A DNA stretch of 13,583 nt, from contig DBVY01000035.1 in NCBI GenBank assembly GCA_002308575.1, positions 4,140-17,722 on the forward strand. The letters are read 5' to 3'. The stretch comes from Christensenella sp. UBA1252 (GTDB lineage: Bacteria; Bacillota; Clostridia; Christensenellales; CAG-1252). The notes under the pieces are model-generated. The model was not told the DNA's origin. It made no database searches and saw only the letters and a program-made list of their open reading frames with translations. The position numbers and the translations under genes are program-made. Of the stretch, positions 1 through 7,179 are shown in pieces. Positions within the stretch are counted from its first letter, which is position 1, and the number at the start of each line of letters is the position of its first letter.

Positions 1-234
1 CGCAGACGACGCCCGCCGCATAGGCGTTATACCCTTCGCTCGACGCGGTGACCTTCCCTTCGGACACGTTTTCTTCGAGCACGCCGACCGCATTATACAT
101 GGAATCGAGCGCATTTAACGCGACGATCCCGCCTGCGTAGGCGTGCCCGTTCGAAGCGGAAGCGACGATCTCGCCTTTGTTCGTGCATTGATTGACGTCG
201 CCCGTATTCACGCAGACGACGCCCGCCGCATAGG
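1..234 (-). repeat. 24-bp exact direct repeat with a 210-bp period inside the GLUG-repeat gene
   Basis: Bases 1-24 and 211-234 are identical. The spacing is 210 bp, or 70 codons, and both copies encode the same core (YAAGVVC, residues 429-435 and 499-505). Two GLUG repeats fit in one 70-residue unit, so the gene probably grew by duplication of a two-repeat block. The first copy touches the window edge, so the identity could extend further left. Confidence 0.85.
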
Positions 235-1516
235 AAACGGTAATATTGCTATCGTTTTCTTCGAGCGCGGGCGCCGATAAGATCGCGGTTATCTTTCCGG
301 TGTTTTCCGCTCGAAAGATCGTTCCTTGGTTTTCGACGCAAATGCCGGCAACGTTCGGATTCCAACTCTTCAAAGAAGAGGTTTCCGTCAATAACGCTTT
401 CGAGAAGGCGTCCGATACCGTGCCTTCCTTTTCGTTACAACCGACGATGCCCGCGAGATCGGCGTTTTCCGCATTCATAATTCCTTCCGAATGGCACCCG
501 TTTATCGTGCCGGAATTCTTTCCGCAAACGGCGCCGAAATAACAGTTTCCGCCGTCCGTTCCGCCGAGAGAAAGTTGGCTCATCACGTAACAGGAATCGA
601 TCAATCCTTCGTTCTCGTCCGCGAGCAAGGCTTGATATTCCGAAACCTTTTCGAGGGTGATCTCGTCCGTTGCGACCGCAACGCCGTAGAGCTTTCCTTC
701 GTTCTTCCCGATCACGCCGCCGCCTTTATACTCCTTTTCGAGGAAGAAATTCAAATCGCTGATCTCACCCGAAAAGGTTTCGAACAGAGGCGCGCGCAAG
801 CGGATCGTGTTTCCGTTTCCGTCGATCTTCGCTTTGCTTTCGGGGATCGAATATGAAAGCGTGATCGTCCGTTCCAAACGAACGGAAACGTCCGCGTTCA
901 GCGCGGCGACAAGCTCGCCCTCGTTTCGGACTTTGCAGGCGTTCGCCGTCGAACCCGTTCCGAAAAACATCGTAGCGAAGATCGCTACGCAGAGAATCAA
1001 AACTCCGAACGAAAACAGGACCGCGGCGGCGATCTCCGATCTTTTTCTTTCCGAAAAGGACATCGGCTCGGTCGGAAGGATCAATTCGCTTCCTTTAACG
1101 ACGACGTTTTCGCCGAGGCGGGTAAAATAGATTTTGTTGATCGCGTTTAAATGCTTCTCGGCGCGCGGATAGATCTCATAAAGGTTTTTTAGCTTCTTCG
1201 TTTCGCCGAGGATCGCAAGCATTTCAAGGGGATGGACCGTTCCAGAAAGGTAATAGCGCGCGGCTTTTCCCGCGGCTTTCGAAAAGCGTTCGTCCGCTTC
1301 CGGGATCCGACCGCATTGCGTTTCGTCCACCGCTTTCAGCATCGGGTCGAGATAGGTTTTTACGATTCTTTTCGCACCGTACAAGTAGCACAGAGAAAGG
1401 ATCGGGAAACGATCGAACACAGCGGAAAAAACTTCGGAGCATTGAAGCTCGCCGAAGGACTTGACGTCATCCTTTTTCACGCATTCGAACAGTTTTCTCG
1501 CCTTTTCTTCTTCCAT
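1..1516 (-). CDS. Membrane-anchored GLUG-repeat surface protein (3' end beyond the left edge)
   Basis: The frame is open from ATG at 1516 to the window edge, giving 505 visible residues; the C-terminus is missing. Residues 1-160 are charged, helical-looking and match no domain I recognise. A single membrane segment lies at about 162-185, just after a basic stretch (RKR, 157-159), which predicts an N-inside, C-outside topology. Outside, residues 197-260 look like the first coils of a right-handed beta-helix (a DGNGNTI motif at 232-238). They are followed by about six GLUG-type repeats of the form GxVxxNxGxI, at roughly 265, 327, 354, 389, 430 and 461, with a seventh starting at 500. Such repeats are typical of surface or adhesin-like proteins. 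The start has a good AAGGA site 7 nt upstream, inside the end of the previous gene, and its ATG overlaps that gene's stop codon (TAATG). The family call is fairly firm; the role (surface binding or scaffold) is inference. Confidence 0.8.
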   Translation of the reverse strand, partial: MEEEKARKLFECVKKDDVKSFGELQCSEVFSAVFDRFPILSLCYLYGAKRIVKTYLDPMLKAVDETQCGRIPEADERFSKAAGKAARYYLSGTVHPLEMLAILGETKKLKNLYEIYPRAEKHLNAINKIYFTRLGENVVVKGSELILPTEPMSFSERKRSEIAAAVLFSFGVLILCVAIFATMFFGTGSTANACKVRNEGELVAALNADVSVRLERTITLSYSIPESKAKIDGNGNTIRLRAPLFETFSGEISDLNFFLEKEYKGGGVIGKNEGKLYGVAVATDEITLEKVSEYQALLADENEGLIDSCYVMSQLSLGGTDGGNCYFGAVCGKNSGTINGCHSEGIMNAENADLAGIVGCNEKEGTVSDAFSKALLTETSSLKSWNPNVAGICVENQGTIFRAENTGKITAILSAPALEENDSNITVSYAAGVVCVNTGDVNQCTNKGEIVASASNGHAYAGGIVALNALDSMYNAVGVLEENVSEGKVTASSEGYNAYAAGVVC

Positions 1517-2223
1517 TATTTCTTCCTTTTCACGCCGCGTTCCGCCGCCCACTTGTCGAGGATATCGAAAATATACTCTTCGTTGACCCGCTCGCCCTCG
1601 GTGATCTTACGCAAAAGATCGGAGGTGGACGCATAAGACGCCGCAAGCTCTTCCAAACTCTTATTCTCCTTTTTGACGCCTTCTTCGAGGGCGAAAAAGG
1701 AATCTTTTATCGAATTCAGTTTATCCGAATTATCCGAAAGCGACGCGGCAACGTCCTTATTGATGAATTCCGCGACCTTAGTCACGCCCGCATTATAGGT
1801 CGCGACCGTGCGTTCAAGCTCTTTCAGATTATAGCTCTTGCGCTTTTCGTCGAGCGTGCTTTCGAGTTTGCCGATCTGCTCCTCGGCTTCCGCTTCGAGG
1901 CGGGAAAGCGCGGTCATCGTTCCGTCGAGTTTTTCGACCGTTGCCGACAGTTTTTCGAGCTCGGCTTGATACTTTTCGCTGCGAGAGAGAAAGGCATCGA
2001 TCTCGTGCGAAAGGCTCTGCGCCTTTTCCGCTTCCTTGGTCAACGTCTTGTAAATGCGGTCGAGGTTGCCCGTAACGTCCCCTTCGAACGCCTCGGAAAG
2101 CCTTCCGATATCTCCTTTCAGAGAATCATAGGTATCCGCGAATTCACGGAGATTCTCCGTAACGGGGGTCAGCAGGTCGCGATATTCGCGAAACGCGTCG
2201 ATAAGCGATTTAACGTCTTGCAT
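1516..2223 (-). CDS. Predicted cytoplasmic coiled-coil protein
   Basis: A 235-residue protein with no signal peptide, no membrane segment and no enzymatic motif. Nearly all of it is charged and helical. Heptad-like spacing of Leu, Ile and Val is clearest at about 55-135 (for example the run around KLSATVEKL at 91-99), with further helices to residue 205. The tail is basic (KRKK). I do not recognise a family; it may be a structural or adaptor protein, possibly linking the helicase encoded upstream to the membrane protein encoded downstream. That link is inference from gene order only. The start at 2223 is supported by an AGGAG site 7 nt upstream. This start lies 14 nt inside the helicase gene, and the stop codon overlaps the ATG of the next gene by one base, so translational coupling is likely. 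Confidence 0.75.
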   Translation of the reverse strand: MQDVKSLIDAFREYRDLLTPVTENLREFADTYDSLKGDIGRLSEAFEGDVTGNLDRIYKTLTKEAEKAQSLSHEIDAFLSRSEKYQAELEKLSATVEKLDGTMTALSRLEAEAEEQIGKLESTLDEKRKSYNLKELERTVATYNAGVTKVAEFINKDVAASLSDNSDKLNSIKDSFFALEEGVKKENKSLEELAASYASTSDLLRKITEGERVNEEYIFDILDKWAAERGVKRKK

Positions 2224-4567
2224 CTTTCTTCTCCTTTTTCTTTTCCGCCTTAAAGGCTTTTGCGATCGTTGCGTGCGCTTCTTTGAGGGAAAGCGCGTCC
2301 TTCTTCAAAACGGCGTCGAACACCTTCATCGCCGCGCCGCTGTCTTTGAGTTTGTCATAATAATTCAATACGCGATAATCGAGTTTTTCTCGATCTCCGC
2401 CCTCTTCGAGCGCGGAAACGAGGTCGGAAAGCTCGGTTTCACCGCCGACGGAGAAAGCCTCTTTCGCTTCCGCGATATAGCCTTTCTCCCAAAATGCGAG
2501 TCCGCCGCCCGCATAGTCGCCGCGGGAAATAAAATCGCGCCAAACTTCGATCTCCGCGAGCTCTTTTTCGCGCTCCGCGTCGTTGATCAAAGCGGACGCC
2601 GCCGCGATTGCGTTCTCATATTGCCCGAGTTTCTTGAATTCCTCGGCACGGCGCAGATACTCTTCTTGTTCGACGAGGGTGGAACCGACCGTCTTCTTGA
2701 TCTTTGCCGCCGCCTCTTCCGCCGTGATCTCCGTAAAGTTCTTTTTGAAGAAGTCGCCGAACAGCGGAACTTCGCCCTCTTCCGCAACGAACAGGTGCCT
2801 GCGCGCACGCGAAACGCCGACGTAAAACAGGTTGAAATAATAGCGATAGACGCTGTTTTCATCCGCCGTTTTACGGTCGATCTCCGTCCGCGCAAGGCGA
2901 GCGAATTTGTCCTTGTTCGTTGAAAGCACATTATACAAAACGACCGTATCGCGCTCCAACCCCTTGATCTCCGAAACGGTCAGGATCTCTTTTTGGGGCA
3001 GGATCGCGCGCAGTTTTTCCTTTTCTTCGCGCGTTGCGACGACGATGGTAAAGTTATCCGTTTTTTCCTTTTGCAAAAGGGATAGGATCGCGCCTGTTTT
3101 GAAACATACGGCGAACGCACCCTCTTCCGACGAAACGGCTTCGGCGTTCAAAACGAAACCGTGCGCGCCGAAGATCGAGCGATTCAAGCCGGCGAGCGCG
3201 TGCGCTACGGCGGCGATCTCGCGGCTGTTTCGATAGTTGTATTTCAGCTCTTTGACCTCGGTCACGTCCTTTTTATACAAAATGTCTTTAAGGCGCGCGA
3301 ACGAGAAGTACGCCGAATTGACCATCTGCGAGGCATCGCCCACGCAGAAGAGTTTGATCGCCGCTTTTCGGAAAAAGCCGAGTTGCACTTCGGTAAAATC
3401 CTGCACCTCGTCGACGATCGCAAGCGAATAATAAGGCGTGATCGTCCGTTCGGCAAGGCGCTCGGACGCGAGGTTCAGATCGGTCTTTCCGGACGAGAGC
3501 AAATAGTTTTTATACTCTGCGGCAAGATCGAAAATAAACGAGCATTCCTCTTTCGTGAACGCGCCCTTTCTCGCCTCCGCGTACGCTTCGCGCGACAAGC
3601 CGCCGTTTTCGCTCTTTCCGAACAGGAAACCGTAAATCTCCTTATACAGCGTTTCGTCCGCAAGCGTGATCTTTTTGTAACGATTCAGGAGGTTATAGTT
3701 CTTCAACCCTTTTAAGAAAGAAGCGAAATCCCTTTCGCCCGAAAACTCCGTTTCCCCTTCCTCCGCGCGATAGATATCCTCGATCAAAAGATAATCCACT
3801 TTTTCTTCGAGATATTCGACCATACGTTTAAGTTGGGGCAACGCCTCTTCGACGGAAGAAACGGGCGCGCCGAGCAGCGCTTTCATCGCGACGCTTTCCG
3901 CCGCGCCGAGCTCGATCTCTCCTTTTTCCATAGAAGAAACAAGCTTTTTCAGCGCATCGAGATAGGCGAGCACTTTCTTTTTTACGTCGAATAACAAACC
4001 TCTCGAAAAGGTCGTGTAAAGGGTCTTTCCGCCGTAACCGGACGCCGCGGCGAAGATGATCTTTTCAATACAAAGGTTGGTTTTTCCGCTCCCCGCAATG
4101 CCCTGCACGAGCACGTTTTTATCCTCGATGTCGAGGAGCGCGCGTTGGCGTTCGTCCGGAAGCGGAAGATCGGTTTCGAGCGCGAAAACGCGATAGACCT
4201 TTTCGGACGGAAACGAACAAGCGGGAATGCTTTCGGCGTGGAATTCCGAAAGGTTTTCCAAGCGCCGATCGCCCGACGCGGTCACGGGATAGGACGCGAA
4301 ACGATAAAAAACGACCGCCGCCCCAAGGGAGCCGCGGAACGAAGGATACAGGCGGGCATACAGGCTGACTTTGCCTTGATAAAACACGTAACTGCCCTCG
4401 CGAAACCCCTTTTTGAGGGCGGCGAACGCAAGGAGGGTCAGCGTTTCGTTGACGTGCGTCAGGCGCTTTGTGGCGAGCGAAAATTCTTCCGTTTTATAAA
4501 CGGAATACTCCGTCAAGTACCATTCGCCAAGACGCAAAACCGTCTTTTCTCTGTTTTCACCCGTCAT
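2210..4567 (-). CDS. UvrD-like superfamily 1 helicase/ATPase with TPR-like C-terminal tail
   Basis: A 785-residue protein with a full set of SF1A motifs: Q-motif near Q141; Walker A GIAGSGKT at 156-163; motif Ia around 183-191; Walker B/motif II as VDEVQDFTE at 385-393; motif III VGDASQ at 409-414; motif IV around NYRN at 444-447; motif V around IKGLERD at 534-540; and motif VI YVGVSRARR at 582-590. It should bind and hydrolyse ATP and move along nucleic acid. Residues 1-130 form an unrecognised N-terminal domain, and about 630-770 are paired helices resembling TPR repeats, often used for protein contacts. The tail is Lys-rich and its DNA carries the ribosome binding site of the next gene. 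No nuclease motif was seen. The ATG lies 30 nt after the PadR stop but has no clear Shine-Dalgarno sequence. It is not a clear UvrD, PcrA, RecB or HelD: the N-terminal and C-terminal parts differ. Confidence 0.87.
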   Translation of the reverse strand: MTGENREKTVLRLGEWYLTEYSVYKTEEFSLATKRLTHVNETLTLLAFAALKKGFREGSYVFYQGKVSLYARLYPSFRGSLGAAVVFYRFASYPVTASGDRRLENLSEFHAESIPACSFPSEKVYRVFALETDLPLPDERQRALLDIEDKNVLVQGIAGSGKTNLCIEKIIFAAASGYGGKTLYTTFSRGLLFDVKKKVLAYLDALKKLVSSMEKGEIELGAAESVAMKALLGAPVSSVEEALPQLKRMVEYLEEKVDYLLIEDIYRAEEGETEFSGERDFASFLKGLKNYNLLNRYKKITLADETLYKEIYGFLFGKSENGGLSREAYAEARKGAFTKEECSFIFDLAAEYKNYLLSSGKTDLNLASERLAERTITPYYSLAIVDEVQDFTEVQLGFFRKAAIKLFCVGDASQMVNSAYFSFARLKDILYKKDVTEVKELKYNYRNSREIAAVAHALAGLNRSIFGAHGFVLNAEAVSSEEGAFAVCFKTGAILSLLQKEKTDNFTIVVATREEKEKLRAILPQKEILTVSEIKGLERDTVVLYNVLSTNKDKFARLARTEIDRKTADENSVYRYYFNLFYVGVSRARRHLFVAEEGEVPLFGDFFKKNFTEITAEEAAAKIKKTVGSTLVEQEEYLRRAEEFKKLGQYENAIAAASALINDAEREKELAEIEVWRDFISRGDYAGGGLAFWEKGYIAEAKEAFSVGGETELSDLVSALEEGGDREKLDYRVLNYYDKLKDSGAAMKVFDAVLKKDALSLKEAHATIAKAFKAEKKKEKKDARR

Positions 4568-4597
4568 AGTAATAGTTTGTGCCGAAAAAAGTTCTTT

Positions 4598-5140
4598 TTA
4601 CTTCAACGAACGGATCCGAGCGACCGTTTCATCGATCCATTTGATTTGAAATTCATAGTACGCGACCGAATAATTCGTGGAGTATAACCAATACGCGGGT
4701 TTCGCCGCGGTTTCTTCGATCTCGCCGATCTCCGCGACCTGCTCTTTGACCTCTTGCATCGCCTTTACGCAAACTTCGCGGTAATTCTCCAAAAGACGAA
4801 TCGAATACTCTCTGTCCACCATCGAAGAAAAAAAGAGTTTCATCAAAAGCGGGTTGCGAACGACGCCGAGCTCCGCCGCGCTGTCGTCCTTCAAATAGCG
4901 AAGGAGTTCCGCGTTTCCTTCCTTCGTGATCGCATAGACTCTCTTATTCGGGCGAGCATCCTGCTCGACCTTGGAAGAAACGACCCAGCCCTGCTCTTCC
5001 ATCTTATCCAGCTCGCGATAAATCTGGCTTTGGTTCGCGACCCAAAAATAACTTAAAGACTCCTGAAAGAGCTTCGAAAGATCGTATCCCGAGGACTTGC
5101 GCAAGGTCAAAAGTCCCAATAATCCGTGCTTTAATGACAT
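4598..5140 (-). CDS. PadR family transcriptional regulator
   Basis: A 180-residue DNA-binding regulator. Residues 5-80 form the PadR winged helix: it opens with HGLLGLL, has the GYDL turn at 18-21, a recognition region around SQIYRELDKMEEQGW (38-52), and a wing with the basic ARPNKRVY stretch (62-69). Residues 95-178 match the helical C-terminal dimerisation domain of PadR proteins that have a long tail (Vir_AR type), with aromatic residues that in relatives can form an effector pocket. I chose ATG 5140 over the longer frame (to 5230) because AAGGTG lies 7 nt upstream and because the longer start would sit upstream of the promoter. The gene heads a cluster with the helicase, coiled-coil and GLUG genes and is probably self-regulated, as is common in the family. 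The effector is unknown. Confidence 0.9.
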   Translation of the reverse strand: MSLKHGLLGLLTLRKSSGYDLSKLFQESLSYFWVANQSQIYRELDKMEEQGWVVSSKVEQDARPNKRVYAITKEGNAELLRYLKDDSAAELGVVRNPLLMKLFFSSMVDREYSIRLLENYREVCVKAMQEVKEQVAEIGEIEETAAKPAYWLYSTNYSVAYYEFQIKWIDETVARIRSLK

Positions 5141-5174
5141 AATCACGCACCTTTTCCTTATAGTATGTAGACTT

Positions 5175-5203
5175 ATTATATTATACAAGTTAGTATTCGT
5201 CAA
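5175..5203 (-). promoter_or_regulatory. Sigma-A-type promoter of the PadR-helicase cluster
   Basis: On the minus strand, -35 TTGACG (5198-5203) and -10 TATAAT (5175-5180) are separated by 17 bp. Transcription would start near 5168, about 28 nt before the PadR start codon. An imperfect 20-bp dyad with outer arms ACTT/AAGT (5171-5190) covers the -10 box, and TAGTAT occurs at 5161 and 5191. Either could be part of a PadR operator, but the dyad is weak. Confidence 0.8.
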
Positions 5204-5270
5204 TGCCTTTTTCCCAATATTTGGACGCAAATTTTACATTTTTCTTCTTTTATAATGAAATAGGGTGCTT

Positions 5271-6200
5271 ATGAAACGATTCTTTTTGTTTATGATCTCG
5301 GTCGCGACGATCTTTATTTTGTCGATTTCCCTTTTTGCTTGCGCCGCGCCTTCCTTATCCGAGATCCGAATCGAACGCCCCGCCTATGAGAGCGGGGCGC
5401 CCCTCTCTTTTTCGGAGCAAAATAGCGAAGAAAACGAGGGGGATCTTTCGGATAATTCCGAACGGATCGAGGAAAACGAGGCGGATCCCCCGACCGCAGG
5501 CAACGAGGCGGAGAAACCCGCCGAAGCAACCGCCTTTTCTTATTCGTATCCCTCTTCTCCGTACGAAACCTATACCGCCGCCGCGGCGACCGCAACCGTA
5601 AACGTCCGAAAGGGCGCGGGCACATCCTATCCCGCCTTTTCTCTGCTTTCGGCAGGGCGGTCTTTGCCCTATCTTTGGGAAGAAAACGGTTGGTTCGCGG
5701 TTTGGGCGGAGGGGCGCGTCGGCTTCGTAAGCCGATCGTACGCTTATCTTTCCGAAACGAACGAAGCGATCGAACGCATTCTTTCCGCCGGGCTTGAAAA
5801 ACTCAGCGCGCCTTACGAATGGGGCGCTCCGCGTGTCCTTTCGGAAAGCGGGGCCGAAAACCCGTATTTCACGGGGAGAACCTTTGATTGCTCGTCCTTC
5901 GTCCAATACTGTTTTTACGTCGGGGACGGCGTAAAGCTCGGTTCCTACACCGGAAGCCAAGCGGATCATACCGTCGGAACAATCCTTTACGACTATACTT
6001 CCCTTTCGCGCGGCGACATCTTTTTTACGGGAACGAACGGGAAGATCTCTCACGTCGTTCTTTATCTCGGAGGCGGTAGGCTTCTCCAATGTTACAGCGC
6101 AAACGGCGGCCCCGTTTCTTTGACGACGGACGAAAGGTGGAAAGGAAAATTCATCTCGGGCAGACGGGTAGATCTCTCCGTAAAAAAGCAGTTCGCATAG
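5271..6200 (+). CDS. Lipoprotein with SH3b and NlpC/P60 peptidoglycan hydrolase domains
   Basis: A predicted secreted, lipid-anchored cell-wall hydrolase of 309 residues. A hydrophobic signal (residues 4-20) ends in a lipobox, LFAC, with lipidated Cys24. Residues 45-85 are a Glu/Asn/Ser-rich acidic linker. A bacterial SH3 domain follows at about 108-162 (VNVRKGAGTSYPAF near its start, GFVS near its end). The NlpC/P60 domain covers about 168-300: nucleophile Cys207 in FDCSSF, His261 in ISHVV, and Gln273 at the spacing expected for the third polar residue. The family cuts peptide bonds in peptidoglycan stems, often D-Glu to diamino acid. I prefer ATG 5271 because an AGGG site (5262-5265) stands 5 nt upstream; GTG 5265 would use that site as coding. 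It is divergent from PadR and ends at a shared terminator. A TATAAT at 5251-5256 has no good -35 partner, so its promoter is unclear. Confidence 0.9.
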   Translation: MKRFFLFMISVATIFILSISLFACAAPSLSEIRIERPAYESGAPLSFSEQNSEENEGDLSDNSERIEENEADPPTAGNEAEKPAEATAFSYSYPSSPYETYTAAAATATVNVRKGAGTSYPAFSLLSAGRSLPYLWEENGWFAVWAEGRVGFVSRSYAYLSETNEAIERILSAGLEKLSAPYEWGAPRVLSESGAENPYFTGRTFDCSSFVQYCFYVGDGVKLGSYTGSQADHTVGTILYDYTSLSRGDIFFTGTNGKISHVVLYLGGGRLLQCYSANGGPVSLTTDERWKGKFISGRRVDLSVKKQFA

Positions 6201-6251
6201 ACAGCGCGACTTAGGATCTTTGTTTGCAAGACAAAAAACGCATAAAAAAAC

Positions 6252-6284
6252 AGAAGCCGTCAACGCATTGGACGACTTCTTTTT
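6252..6284. terminator. Bidirectional intrinsic terminator between the NlpC/P60 and ABC ATPase genes
   Basis: Arms 6252-6261 (AGAAGCCGTC) and 6271-6280 (GACGACTTCT) form a 10-bp stem with one mismatch and a 9-nt loop. A T run follows on the plus strand (6279-6284) and seven A's precede it (6244-6250), which give a U tract for the minus-strand transcript. It lies between two convergent stop codons (6200 and 6317). Confidence 0.8.
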
Positions 6285-6316
6285 GTTTTCTCTTTTATTG
6301 TCGGGCGACGCCGAAT

Positions 6317-7165
6317 TTATACGTTCTTCCTCGAAGCGAGAAAGGCTTTGGTCTTTTCGCTCTTCGGATTTTTGAAGACCGCTTCGGGGGTTCCCGCTTC
6401 TTCGATCACGCCGTTCGCCATAAAGATCACCTTATCCGCGACGTCTTCCGCGAATTCCATTTCGTGGGTCACGACGACCATCGTCGTGTCGCCGCTTTTC
6501 AGCTCGCGAATGACTTTCAAAACCTCGCCCGTGAGTTCGGGATCGAGCGCGCTGGTCGGCTCGTCAAAGCACAGGATATCGGGGTTCATAACGAGAGCGC
6601 GCGCGATCGCGACGCGCTGTTGCTGCCCGCCCGAAAGAGAATTGACGTCGCGGTGACCGTAATCGGCAAGACCGACGAGCTTTAAGGCGTTATTGACCTT
6701 TTCCTCGATCTCCGCCTTCGTGTACTTCCGAACCCCGTTTTTGGCGGTTGGATCCGCAACCTTTTTGAGTTTCAAACCGAACGCCACGTTTTTGAAAACG
6801 TTCAAATGCGGAAAGAGCGCGTACTTTTGGAAGACGGTGTTGACCGGGCGCTTAAAAGGCGGAATGCTCGTGATCGGCGTGCCTTCGATATAGATCTCGC
6901 CTTCGGTCGGCGTTTCGAATCCGGCGATCAGGCGCAAAAGCGTAGTTTTGCCGCAACCCGAAGGCCCGAGCAAGGTCACGAACTGCCCGCGCTTGATCCC
7001 GAGGCTCAAATCGTCGAGGACGGTGACGCCGTCGAAGACTTTCGTGATCCCTTTGATCTCGATGATGTTCTCGCCTTTTTTCGAAACGGGAGCGGGCGCG
7101 ATTTCGGGCTCGACCGCATTTTCTTTCTTGGGAAGGATCCCCTTGATTTTATCCAAAACGTTCAT
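6317..7165 (-). CDS. potA: ABC transporter ATP-binding protein, PotA-like with a GlnQ-like C-terminal half
   Basis: A 282-residue ABC nucleotide-binding subunit that would drive a membrane importer. Walker [10 protein letters not shown] is at 67-75, Q-loop Gln113, signature LSGGQ at 177-181, Walker B ILCFDEP at 197-203, D-loop SALD at 205-208 and His234 in the H-loop, so the catalytic set is complete. Residues 35-133 read like PotA ([17 protein letters not shown] at 104-120), the polyamine transporter ATPase. From about 198 the protein instead reads like amino-acid importer ATPases (GlnQ type): [20 protein letters not shown] and [13 protein letters not shown]. The C-terminal TOBE domain of PotA (usually around 350 residues long) is absent, and there is a 33-residue Lys/Glu/Pro-rich N-terminal extension. 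Start 7165 has AAGGA 8 nt upstream. It follows the XRE-cupin gene by 14 nt. The substrate, and hence the symbol, are tentative. Confidence 0.82.
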   Translation of the reverse strand: MNVLDKIKGILPKKENAVEPEIAPAPVSKKGENIIEIKGITKVFDGVTVLDDLSLGIKRGQFVTLLGPSGCGKTTLLRLIAGFETPTEGEIYIEGTPITSIPPFKRPVNTVFQKYALFPHLNVFKNVAFGLKLKKVADPTAKNGVRKYTKAEIEEKVNNALKLVGLADYGHRDVNSLSGGQQQRVAIARALVMNPDILCFDEPTSALDPELTGEVLKVIRELKSGDTTMVVVTHEMEFAEDVADKVIFMANGVIEEAGTPEAVFKNPKSEKTKAFLASRKNV

Positions 7166-7179
7166 TTCTTTTTTCCTTC

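Noticed and set aside
1..234. The 24-bp repeat as a CRISPR or mobile-element end
   Set aside because: There are only two copies, 210 bp apart, in frame within a repeat protein, with no array structure or transposase.
246..1130. Open frames on the plus strand at 246-542, 491-856 and 807-1130
   Set aside because: They are antisense to the GLUG-repeat gene, which is open across the whole region with a good start, membrane segment and repeat pattern. The plus-strand frames have no ribosome site or domain.
4574..4600. AAAAAG/CTTTTT hairpin as a terminator between PadR and the helicase
   Set aside because: The stem is six pairs, nearly all A-T, with a 2-nt loop; too weak to end transcription.
5141..5230. 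Longer PadR start at 5230
   Set aside because: It would begin upstream of a consensus promoter, and the added 30 residues are unlike PadR proteins; ATG 5140 has a ribosome binding site.
5221..5256. Promoter for the NlpC/P60 gene using TTGGAC and TATAAT
   Set aside because: The spacer would be 24 bp, too long; the only other candidate -35 (TTTACA at 5233) gives 12 bp, too short.
5355..6263. 302-residue minus-strand frame opposite the lipoprotein gene
   Set aside because: It is basic and cysteine/arginine-rich with no domain, while the plus strand has a signal peptide, SH3b and a complete NlpC/P60 active site.
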